The position numbers and the translations under genes were made by a program. DNA of 44,866 nucleotides, from NCBI GenBank assembly GCA_020849625.1, contig JADLFV010000012.1:1-44866 (forward strand). The letters are read 5' to 3'. The DNA comes from Phycisphaeraceae bacterium (lineage in GTDB: Bacteria; Planctomycetota; Phycisphaerae; Phycisphaerales; Phycisphaeraceae). Shown here piece by piece: positions 34,447 to 41,109 of this stretch (positions within the stretch are counted from its first letter, which is position 1; each line of letters begins with the position of its first letter). The notes below the pieces were generated by a model. The model made no database searches. It saw nothing but the letters and a program-made list of their open reading frames with translations, and was not told the origin of the DNA.

Positions 34447-35544
34447 ATGACCCCGTTCAGCCGCGCCTGTCTGACCTGCTTTCTGTTGCTCGCGTGGAGC
34501 CCTGCGCCGATGTGGGCGTTCGTCCACTTCGGACAAGGCTACGGCAGCAAGTGGGATGACCCGTTGCCCGGCACGCCCGCCCACGTCACCTGGGGTTTCG
34601 TGCCCGACGGCACTGACGTGCATGCCTCATTCGACATCGACGGCGGGTTCGAGACCGGCAACGGCGTCAGCGGCACGAGCAACATCACCGCGCTGCGCAC
34701 ATCCATCGACAACACCTTTGGCAGCGGCGCCTTCGACGCCGCCATCCTCAGTGCCTTCGACACCTGGTCCGCGGCAACCGGTGGGCTGCTGACCTTCCAG
34801 CAGATCGCCGACCCCGGCACGCTCAGCATCGCTGATCCCGATGCGACCAGTGTGAACAACTACCCCGACATCCGCATCTCGGCCTTCCTGCCCGACGCGG
34901 GGCACTCGTTCGGCAACGTTGGCGCGGTGGGTTTCGGCCCGCCGGGCGACGACCTGAACTTTCCCGATGCGCTGGCCGGCGACATCTTCTTTAATCTCAG
35001 CACGGGTTTTACCATCGCGCCGGGCAACGAAGGCGATCCCTACGATATCTTCCCCCCAGGCGGCGGCCTGTTCCAGAACGAACTCGAGAGCCTGTTCCTG
35101 CACGAGCTGGGGCACGCGGCGATCGGGCTGGGGCATCCCGATGAGGGGCCGGGCGTGGTGATGTACGTCGGACCAGGATCGATCGGCTTCATCAACCGCG
35201 AACTGGACTCCGATGACATAGTTGGCGCTCAGTACGTCTATGGCCTGCGCGTCCCCGGCGACGCCAACGATGACGGCCTGGTGAATCTGGCCGACCTGCA
35301 GATCTTGGGCGACAACTGGCAGTCGATCAGCGCCAGTTGGTCTGACGCCGATTTCACCGGCGACGGCGTGGTGAATCTGGCGGACCTGCAAATCCTCGGC
35401 GACAACTGGGGCTACGGTGTTGGGCCGGACGTGCAGGTTGTGCCCGAGCCGGGGACGGTGGCGATGCTGACACCGGCGGCACTATTGCTTTGGCGCAGCA
35501 GGTGCTGTGGTGTTCGACGAGATCAATCACGGCGCTTTGTATGA
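34447..35544 (+). CDS. Matrixin-like metalloprotease with dockerin-like and PEP-CTERM ends
   Basis: A 365-residue exported protein with a signal peptide ending near PMWA. The zinc site is HELGHAAIGLGHP (His219, His223, His230) with a possible Met-turn VVMYVGP, as in M10 metalloproteases. There are six residues between the second and third His where the matrixin motif HExxHxxGxxH has five, so the site may be altered. Two EF-hand-like loops (DANDDGLVNLAD and DFTGDGVVNLAD) and VPEPGTVAML close the protein, almost the same as the upstream gene. The ATG follows AGGAG. Probably a surface protease or a degenerate relative. Confidence 0.8.
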   Translation: MTPFSRACLTCFLLLAWSPAPMWAFVHFGQGYGSKWDDPLPGTPAHVTWGFVPDGTDVHASFDIDGGFETGNGVSGTSNITALRTSIDNTFGSGAFDAAILSAFDTWSAATGGLLTFQQIADPGTLSIADPDATSVNNYPDIRISAFLPDAGHSFGNVGAVGFGPPGDDLNFPDALAGDIFFNLSTGFTIAPGNEGDPYDIFPPGGGLFQNELESLFLHELGHAAIGLGHPDEGPGVVMYVGPGSIGFINRELDSDDIVGAQYVYGLRVPGDANDDGLVNLADLQILGDNWQSISASWSDADFTGDGVVNLADLQILGDNWGYGVGPDVQVVPEPGTVAMLTPAALLLWRSRCCGVRRDQSRRFV

Positions 35545-35724
35545 CGATCCCTGGATTCGCGCGATTTCAATGATAGTGCAGTAAGACTAAGCGCCGCGAC
35601 CTGTCGCGCTGACGATGAGCTTTGATTCGGCGGTGAGAGAAATGGCGATGCAGGCAGAGTACCAAATCAGCGACCGCGGTCGGGCAGTGCTGACGTTTCT
35701 CAATCGGCTGAACTGATTACGGAC

Positions 35725-36259
35725 TCATCCCGAGCTGCGTCCGCCATGCAAGGGCTGATACAGCCGACGGATCAACGGCCGGTCGTGCGCTTCCAGTGCG
35801 GACCACTGCTCGGACAGTAAGACGGCGAATTCCCAGGTGTCGCTGCCGTCGTTGTCTGGTCCTTGGCGAAATTCAATGGTCGGGGGGCATGATGCTTTGG
35901 ATGGCTCTGATGACGTCACTGAAATTGTCATCATCATTGGCTGCATATTTCACAAACGCTCTTTGACCCGCGCAGGCGATCTGGCCCTGGTTGATGTCCT
36001 GGTTGCGGCGCAGGTCGATTTCCAGCTTCACCCGCCATTCGGCCAATGCGGCTGCGATTTGATCTAGCTCTTCCGCCAACACCGCGTGCCAATCCACCAG
36101 GAACACGAATCGGCTATCCGCAAGCACTGTGCGGAAGTCGTCCAGACTGAAACCGTCGGCGGTGATCCAGCGATTGTAAGCGTCAGTCGGCTGGGTGATA
36201 CCGAACACCGGCAGGATTCGGTGCGCTATTTCCGGTGCGATGTGTTCCGGAGATGTCAT
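35725..36259 (-). pseudogene. Frameshifted hypothetical gene (split at a C6 run)
   Basis: The first frame (36259 to 35873) gives 128 residues ending IMPPDH. The other frame continues from the same place with TIEFRQGPDNDGSDTWEFAV and a plausible protein down to 35725. The two meet at a run of six C on the minus strand (35887-35882). Removing one C would join them into one protein of about 177 residues. It lies 16 bases after queF on the same strand. No family is recognised. This may be a real mutation, a phase-variable switch or a sequencing error. Confidence 0.55.
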
Positions 36260-36275
36260 GTATTGTGCCAGACAC

Positions 36276-36620
36276 TCAGGCTGGCAGGACCTCGCCCAGG
36301 TTCACCGTGATGGTCGAGCGGATGCCGCCGCGGGTGGTCCAGTCGCTGCGGATCTGCATCCAACGGGGCTTCATGGCGGCGTTCAGGTCGTCGGCGATCT
36401 GGTTAGTCACCGCTTCGTAGAAGATGCCCCGGTTGCGGTAGGTCTGGTAGTAGAGCTTGAGGCTTTTGAGTTCAACGCACAGATCGGCCGGGCAGTAGCG
36501 GAGGGTGATGGTGGCGAAATCGGGTTGGCTGGTCTTGGGGCAGACGCTGGTGAATTCGCCGGCGATGTGTTCGATGACGTAGTCGCGGCCGGGTGTCGGG
36601 TTGGGGAAGGTTTCGAGCAT
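36276..36620 (-). CDS. queF: NADPH-dependent 7-cyano-7-deazaguanine reductase
   Basis: A 114-residue QueF of the short unimodular type, which reduces preQ0 to preQ1 in queuosine synthesis. The catalytic Cys27 is in FTSVCPKT, Asp34 in TSQPDFATI, and the NADPH/substrate motif is [10 protein letters not shown]. It lacks about 25 C-terminal residues of the B. subtilis enzyme. ATG 36620 (MLETFPNP) is preferred; a longer start would be encoded by the adjacent repeat. No other queuosine gene or preQ1 riboswitch is seen. It diverges from gatC. Confidence 0.92.
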   Translation of the reverse strand: MLETFPNPTPGRDYVIEHIAGEFTSVCPKTSQPDFATITLRYCPADLCVELKSLKLYYQTYRNRGIFYEAVTNQIADDLNAAMKPRWMQIRSDWTTRGGIRSTITVNLGEVLPA

Positions 36621-36642
36621 GGTGGGGCAGGCAGTCGTGGTT

Positions 36643-36797
36643 AGGGAGTAGGCAGTAGGGAGTAGGCAGTAGGGTTTGTTATCGTATGCATAAGATGATA
36701 ACCGCATCGCCCTTGGTCGGCGGCCGCAGCCCTACTCCCTACTGCCTACTCCCTGATAACCCCTAGACCCTACACCCTAAACCCTATACCCTACTCC
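36643..36797. repeat. Inverted GGGAGTAGGCAGTA repeats flanking a divergent promoter region
   Basis: AGGGAGTAGGCAGT is repeated in tandem at 36643-36674. Its inverted form CCCTACTCCCTACTGCC starts at 36730 and decays into CCCTAxACC words up to 36797. The only non-repeat DNA between queF and gatC is the middle, which holds the palindrome GTTATC...GATAAC at 36678-36702. Confidence 0.8.
36678..36702. promoter_or_regulatory. Palindrome in the queF-gatC divergent region
   Basis: GTTATC and GATAAC flank an AT-rich core with TATGCATA. It is the only AT-rich stretch between the two divergent genes and may hold promoter elements or a regulator site. Confidence 0.4.
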
Positions 36798-36799
36798 GC

Positions 36800-37108
36800 A
36801 TGACTCATCCGATCACCGAAGCCGACGTCCGCCACGTGGCCAAGCTGGCCCGGCTGCACCTGAGCGATCAGCAGGTGCAGCGTTTCACCGAGCAGCTCGC
36901 TCACGTGCTGGAGTATGTGGCCAAGATGGACGAGCTGGACGTCGAAGGTGTCGAGCCGATGGCTCATCCGCTTGATTTGAAGAACGTGCTGCGGGATGAC
37001 CGGGAAGTGCCGGGCATTGACCCGGGGGTGGCGTTGTCTAACGCGCCGCAGCGGGACGATCCGTTCTTCGCGGTGCCGAAGGTGATCGGGGACGGGCCCA
37101 GTGCGTGA
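36800..37108 (+). CDS. gatC: Glutamyl/aspartyl-tRNA amidotransferase subunit C
   Basis: A 102-residue GatC. It stabilises the GatCAB complex that converts mischarged Glu-tRNA(Gln) or Asp-tRNA(Asn). Typical features: ITEADVRHVAKLARLHLS, LAHVLEYVAKMDELDVEGVE and LRDDREVPG. It is followed by gatA; gatB is not in the window. Confidence 0.95.
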   Translation: MTHPITEADVRHVAKLARLHLSDQQVQRFTEQLAHVLEYVAKMDELDVEGVEPMAHPLDLKNVLRDDREVPGIDPGVALSNAPQRDDPFFAVPKVIGDGPSA

Positions 37109-37184
37109 GGGAGATTTGCGATTTTAGATTTAGCGAATGTCGCCGCTGTTGAGGCCGTTAGATTTGCGATTGGAATGCGACGGT

Positions 37185-38654
37185 ATGGCATTGGGGTGTA
37201 ACAGTCTGATTGAATTGCGTGACGCGATCGCGACGGGGAAAGTCTCGGCTGTGGATGCGGTGCGGGCTTATCTGGATCGCATCGAGCGCTACAACAAGAA
37301 GTTGTTCGCATTCCGCGAGGTGTATGCTGATTCGGCGTTAGCGCGAGCCAGGCAGGTCGATGCGGGCGAGTCTCGGGGTCGGGCGCTGGCGGGTGTGCCG
37401 GTGGCGATCAAGGACTGCATGTGCTCGACGGAGGGCACCACCGCCTGCTCCTCGCGCATGCTGGCCAACTATCGTTCGCCCTTCACGGCCACGGCCGTGC
37501 AGAAATTGATTGACGCCGGGGCCATCGTGCTGGGCAGGACCAACATGGACGAGTTCGCCATGGGTTCTTCCACCGAGCACTCCGCTTTCGGGCGCACGCT
37601 CAATCCGTGGAACACCGACTGCGTGCCGGGCGGTTCCAGCGGCGGCAGCGCGGCGGCGGTGGCGGCTGACCTTTGTGCGGCGGCGCTGGGCTCCGACACC
37701 GGCGGGTCCATCCGTCAGCCGGCGGCGCTGTGCGGTGTCATCGGACTCAAGCCCACGTATGGCCGGGTGTCGCGCTACGGCCTGGTCGCCTTCGCTTCCA
37801 GTCTCGATCAGATCGGGCCGTTCGCCCGCACGATTCCCGATGCGGCCCTGATGCTATCGGTCATCGCAGGGCACGATCCGCTCGATTCAACATCGGCCCC
37901 AGGCAACATGGATGCTTTTGACGTCGAGCAGCCGGTTCAGAACCTGCGTATCGGCATCCCCGCGCAGTACCGCTCGGATGCCAATCATCCGGCTGTCAGC
38001 GCCGCCTGGGACGAGGCGATCGCGGTGTACCAGGATGCCGGGGCCAAGATCGTCGAGGTGGAGCTGCCGCACACCGAATACGGCATCCCCGTCTATTACA
38101 TCGTGGCCACCGCCGAAGCCTCCAGCAACCTGGCCCGCTACGACGGCGTCCACTACGGCCACCGTGCCCAGAACCCGGCCGACCTGATCGATCTCTACTG
38201 CAAGAGCCGATCCGAAGGCTTCGGTGACGAGGTCAAACGCCGCATCATGCTCGGCACGTACGCCCTGTCCAGCGGGTACTACGACGCCTATTACAATCGT
38301 GCTTTGAAAGTGCGTCGCCTGATCAAGCAGGACTTCGACAACGCTTTCTTCCAGGGGCGGGGGTGCGATGCGATTCTTTGTCCTTCCACGCCCGGGCCGG
38401 CGTTCAAGTTCGGTGAAAAGATGGACGACCCGCTGGCCATGTATCTCAACGACGTCTATACCGTCAACAGCAATCTGGCGGGCAACGCTTCGATCAGTCT
38501 GCCCGGCGGCTTCGTGGAGATCGACGGCAAACGCCTGCCCCTGGGCGTGCAGTTGATCTGCCCGGCCTTCGAGGAAGCGAAGCTGCTGCGCATCGCCCGC
38601 ATGCACGAGAAGGCCACCGGATACACGCAACATCGTCCGCCGCTGGATGTTTAG
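37185..38654 (+). CDS. gatA: Glutamyl/aspartyl-tRNA amidotransferase subunit A
   Basis: A 489-residue amidase subunit that releases ammonia from glutamine for GatB. The Ser-cisSer-Lys triad is visible: Lys76 in VAIKD, Ser152 in GGSSGGSAA and Ser175 in SDTGGSIRQP. ATG 37185 (MALGCNSLIELRDAI) fits the family start; ATG 37137 would add 16 residues encoded by tandem TTAGATTTGCGATT words and is less likely. FFQGRGCDAI is encoded by a degenerate copy of the CTTCCGGGGGCGGGGG repeat (38349-38365). The last codon and stop are part of the repeat at 38649-38700. Confidence 0.95.
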   Translation: MALGCNSLIELRDAIATGKVSAVDAVRAYLDRIERYNKKLFAFREVYADSALARARQVDAGESRGRALAGVPVAIKDCMCSTEGTTACSSRMLANYRSPFTATAVQKLIDAGAIVLGRTNMDEFAMGSSTEHSAFGRTLNPWNTDCVPGGSSGGSAAAVAADLCAAALGSDTGGSIRQPAALCGVIGLKPTYGRVSRYGLVAFASSLDQIGPFARTIPDAALMLSVIAGHDPLDSTSAPGNMDAFDVEQPVQNLRIGIPAQYRSDANHPAVSAAWDEAIAVYQDAGAKIVEVELPHTEYGIPVYYIVATAEASSNLARYDGVHYGHRAQNPADLIDLYCKSRSEGFGDEVKRRIMLGTYALSSGYYDAYYNRALKVRRLIKQDFDNAFFQGRGCDAILCPSTPGPAFKFGEKMDDPLAMYLNDVYTVNSNLAGNASISLPGGFVEIDGKRLPLGVQLICPAFEEAKLLRIARMHEKATGYTQHRPPLDV

Positions 38655-38700
38655 CGGCGGAGCTTGCTCCGCCATGAGCGAGCAAGCTCGCACGCTAAAC
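38649..38700. repeat. Two-hairpin REPIN-like element at the gatA stop
   Basis: GTTTAGCG (38649-38656) and CGCTAAAC (38693-38700) are inverted ends. Inside are two palindromes, GGCGGAGC-TT-GCTCCGCC and GCGAGC-AA-GCTCGC. The GTTTAG at the left end provides the last codon and stop of gatA. It is followed by CCTCAAGCC tandem words up to 38731. Confidence 0.85.
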
Positions 38701-38743
38701 TCAAGCCTCAAGCCTCACCCCTCAAGCCTGAGAAAGGTCATCC

Positions 38744-39742
38744 ATGTCCAAGCAGAAACTGAGCATCGGCGTGGACCTCGGCGGCACCAACATCCAATGC
38801 GGCCTGGTCAACGAGCGCGGCCAGATCGTCCATCGCGGCTCGGTCAAGACCAAGCCCGAGAACGGCCAGGCGGCCGTGGCTGACCGCATCGCCCAGATCA
38901 TCAGCACCGTGGCGGAGCAGGGTAAAAAGAAATTGGCTGAACTGGCGGGCGTCGGCGTCGGCTCGGCCGGGGCGATGGATCTCGATAAGGGCATCGTGCT
39001 GGAGTCGCCCAACCTGCGCTGGAAGAATTTTCCGCTGCGCAAGGAGTTGGAGAAGCGCCTCGGCGTGCCGGTGGTGCTGGACAACGACGTGAACGTCGGC
39101 GCTTGGGGCGAGTACAAGGCGGGCGCCGGCCAGGGCTTTGATGACCTGCTGGCGGTGTTCGTGGGCACGGGCATCGGCGGCGGTCTGGTGCTTGGCGGCA
39201 AGTTGTACCAGGGCCATCACCAGACAGCCGGGGAGATCGGCTTCATCACCCTGGATGCCGACGGCGGGCTGGGCCGAAGGAAGCTGGAGGAGCGGGCCAG
39301 TCGCGGCGCCATCGCCAACCGCCTGCGCCGACTGGTGGAAACCAATCATCGCGATCCGGTGCTGGATGAACTGACCGGGGGCGATCTGGGCAAAATCCGC
39401 TCCAAGCTCTTGTCTGAGGCGGTCAAGCGGGATAGCGTTCTGGTGAAGACCGTTCTGGAGGAGGCCGCCGACGACGTCGGAGTGGCCATCGCCAGTGCGG
39501 TGAGCTTGCTGAGCCTGCCCTGCGTGGTCCTGGGCGGGGGCCTGACGGAGGCCCTGCGCGGCTGGTGGCTGGACCGGGTGCGGACCTCCTTCGAGAAGAA
39601 CGTCTTTCCCAGCAATTTGCGGGCCTGCAAACTGAGGATCAGCAAGCTGCACGACAATGCCGGGGTCATCGGGGCGGCCCTGTGGGCCCGACAGGTTCTG
39701 GATAAGAATGATCAAAAAGATGTTAAGTTAGGGAAAAAATGA
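38744..39742 (+). CDS. ROK-family sugar kinase (glucokinase-like) without zinc loop
   Basis: A 332-residue ROK protein. ATP motif GVDLGGTNIQCGLV, catalytic-region LDNDVNVGAWGEY, and VFVGTGIGGGLVLGGKLY followed by GEIGF are typical of ROK glucokinases. The zinc motif CxCGxxGCxE expected after GEIGF is absent: the sequence reads LDADGGLGRRKLEERAS instead. It may therefore be a structurally altered kinase. AAAGG supports the ATG at 38744. Substrate is probably a hexose. Confidence 0.88.
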   Translation: MSKQKLSIGVDLGGTNIQCGLVNERGQIVHRGSVKTKPENGQAAVADRIAQIISTVAEQGKKKLAELAGVGVGSAGAMDLDKGIVLESPNLRWKNFPLRKELEKRLGVPVVLDNDVNVGAWGEYKAGAGQGFDDLLAVFVGTGIGGGLVLGGKLYQGHHQTAGEIGFITLDADGGLGRRKLEERASRGAIANRLRRLVETNHRDPVLDELTGGDLGKIRSKLLSEAVKRDSVLVKTVLEEAADDVGVAIASAVSLLSLPCVVLGGGLTEALRGWWLDRVRTSFEKNVFPSNLRACKLRISKLHDNAGVIGAALWARQVLDKNDQKDVKLGKK

Positions 39743-39769
39743 ACCTTGCTTTTCAAGCCAAGGTCGTAT

Positions 39770-39864
39770 AAAAATGAAGCTGGCGCAGCCTTAGCGTCGA
39801 AATAGAGTTAAAACCAGCTTTCTCCCCTCCGCCCCGTTGTCGCTTCGGCGACAGCGGGGTTTTT
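39770..39864 (+). ncRNA. Candidate small RNA ending in a strong terminator
   Basis: TATAAA at about 39767-39772 with a weak TTGCTT upstream could start a transcript of about 85-90 bases. GAAGCTGG near 39775 can pair with CCAGCTTTC near 39815, and the transcript would end at the 39832 terminator. No coding frame of note is present. No known RNA family was recognised; it could equally be the tail of the ROK kinase mRNA. Confidence 0.35.
39832..39864 (+). terminator. Rho-independent terminator with UUCG loop
   Basis: CCCCGTTGTCGC, loop TTCG, GCGACAGCGGGG forms a 12-bp stem with one G-U pair, followed by TTTTT. It is the strongest terminator in the window. Confidence 0.93.
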
Positions 39865-39992
39865 GCAAATATGCGAATTGCTGTGGGATTTCGCACTGTC
39901 GCAGTTAAATCCGACATCTCTTTCGAGTTTTCGCCCGTTCATGCTCGCAGCAAGGTGGCTCAAATGCGGTCGGGGGGTGTTTCGGGGGCGAT

Positions 39993-40000
39993 GTTACAAT
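39993..40000 (+). promoter_or_regulatory. Extended -10 (TGtTACAAT) of scpB, leaderless
   Basis: TG-n-TACAAT (hexamer 39995-40000) is followed by exactly 6 bases and the ATG at 40007. There is no Shine-Dalgarno sequence and no clear -35. Confidence 0.6.
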
Positions 40001-40006
40001 GCCGCC

Positions 40007-40618
40007 ATGGCTCCAGAATCGACTCCAGAAAGTGCGCCCCCGGAAGCGGCGGAAGTCGCGCAGACCCCGGCCTCCCCGAGGAATCAGCCGGAGTTGGCCC
40101 TGTGCGTGGAGGCTGCCCTGTTGACGATCGATCGGCCGATGGCCCCGGCCCGTCTGGCGGAGCTGCTGTCAGCGCCCGATGCCGCGGCGATCAATGCGGC
40201 GGTGGCGTCGCTGAATCAGTTGTACGAGCGGACCGGGCGCAGCTTCCGCGTGGAGCAGGTGGCCGGCGGCTGGCAATTGCTGACTTTGCCGCGCTTCGCC
40301 GAGGTGCTGGCCGCGATGCACCGCAGTCGCCAGGACACGCGGCTGTCACCGGCGGCGCTGGAGACGCTGGCCATCGTGGCGTACAAGCAGCCGATCCTGC
40401 GGGCCCAGGTCGAATCGATTCGCGGCGTGGCCTGCGGCGAAGTGTTGCGCAGCCTGATGGATCGGCACTTGGTCAAGATCGTCGGCCGGGCTGAAGAGAT
40501 CGGCCGGCCCATGCTCTACGGCACGACCAAGCAGTTCCTGGAAGTCTTCGGACTCAGTTCCATCAAGGACCTGCCGCAGGTCGAGGAACTGAAAGCGGCC
40601 GGGGAACGAGGCAAGTGA
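40007..40618 (+). CDS. scpB: Segregation and condensation protein B
   Basis: A 203-residue ScpB, the winged-helix partner of ScpA and SMC in chromosome condensation. Motifs: ALCVEAALLTIDRPM, LSPAALETLAIVAYKQPIL and the final GRPMLYGTTKQFLEVFGLSSIKDLP pattern. The N-terminal 27 residues are Pro/Ala-rich, partly encoded by a GCCCCCGGAAG repeat copy at 40036-40046. The ATG at 40007 is preferred over upstream ATGs that would read through the terminator region. scpA is not in the window. It overlaps the lipoprotein gene (TGATG). Confidence 0.92.
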   Translation: MAPESTPESAPPEAAEVAQTPASPRNQPELALCVEAALLTIDRPMAPARLAELLSAPDAAAINAAVASLNQLYERTGRSFRVEQVAGGWQLLTLPRFAEVLAAMHRSRQDTRLSPAALETLAIVAYKQPILRAQVESIRGVACGEVLRSLMDRHLVKIVGRAEEIGRPMLYGTTKQFLEVFGLSSIKDLPQVEELKAAGERGK

Positions 40619-41103
40619 TGAAGATTTTCGATTTTCGACTTTTGATTTTTGATTGCCTGTTGGCAATGCTGCTGCTGTTGAGTGGTTGCAGTCAGTATCA
40701 GTTGAGCGGCAAGGTGATCGAGGGGCCGATCTCAACGGTGATGGTGGTGGACAAGGATGATCCGCGCCTGCACGATCCGAACAACGGGCTGGGCGGCGTT
40801 GCGTTGCAGACCACGCTGGACCCGCAAAATCTGAACCGCATCGAATTGCCCGACGCGCTGTCGCAGTGGAGCGGCGAGTTTGCGATATCGGTGGAGGCGG
40901 CGGGAGCGGGATTTCTGGAGTATGACGCGGAGTTGATGGCGCAACTGGCGGGTTATTCCGTGGCGGTGGGGGAGTTTCGACTGCCAGGCCGCAGCAAGCG
41001 GGTGCTGGTGGTGTTGGCCCCGGGCCGCGATGGGCCCAGGAAGAAGCAGAACGTTCTGGATGAGACGATGAAGCTGGGCGAGCCTTATCTGAACGATCGC
41101 TGA
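40618..41103 (+). CDS. Lipoprotein of unknown function
   Basis: A 161-residue protein with a type II signal peptide: lipobox LLLSGC, Cys at about 23. The start of the signal peptide (MKIFDFRLLIFDCLL) is encoded by a tandem of GATTTTC/GACTTTTGATTTTT words, the same style of low-complexity repeat as inside the transglutaminase gene and before gatA. The mature part has a beta-rich look (SGKVIEGPISTVMVV) but no family I can name. It sits between scpB and the DUF58/TgpA genes and may work with those envelope proteins. Confidence 0.7.
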   Translation: MKIFDFRLLIFDCLLAMLLLLSGCSQYQLSGKVIEGPISTVMVVDKDDPRLHDPNNGLGGVALQTTLDPQNLNRIELPDALSQWSGEFAISVEAAGAGFLEYDAELMAQLAGYSVAVGEFRLPGRSKRVLVVLAPGRDGPRKKQNVLDETMKLGEPYLNDR

Positions 41104-41109
41104 AAGTTG

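Noticed and set aside
35615..35716. 33-codon frame containing YQISDRGRAVLTFLNRLN, reminiscent of a winged-helix end
   Set aside because: Too short, no Shine-Dalgarno sequence and no matching remainder nearby; it may be a gene remnant but cannot be supported.
36621..36707. N-terminal extension of QueF
   Set aside because: It is encoded by tandem GGGAGTAGGCAGTA repeats and not found in the family.
36643..36797. Possible CRISPR array
   Set aside because: The repeats are short, contiguous and inverted, without unique spacers or cas genes.
36621..36799. Possible preQ1 riboswitch before queF
   Set aside because: The sequence is filled with simple repeats and shows no riboswitch core.
39770..39830. 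tracrRNA-like AGAGTTAAAACC sequence
   Set aside because: No cas genes or repeat array is in the window and the similarity is only a short word.
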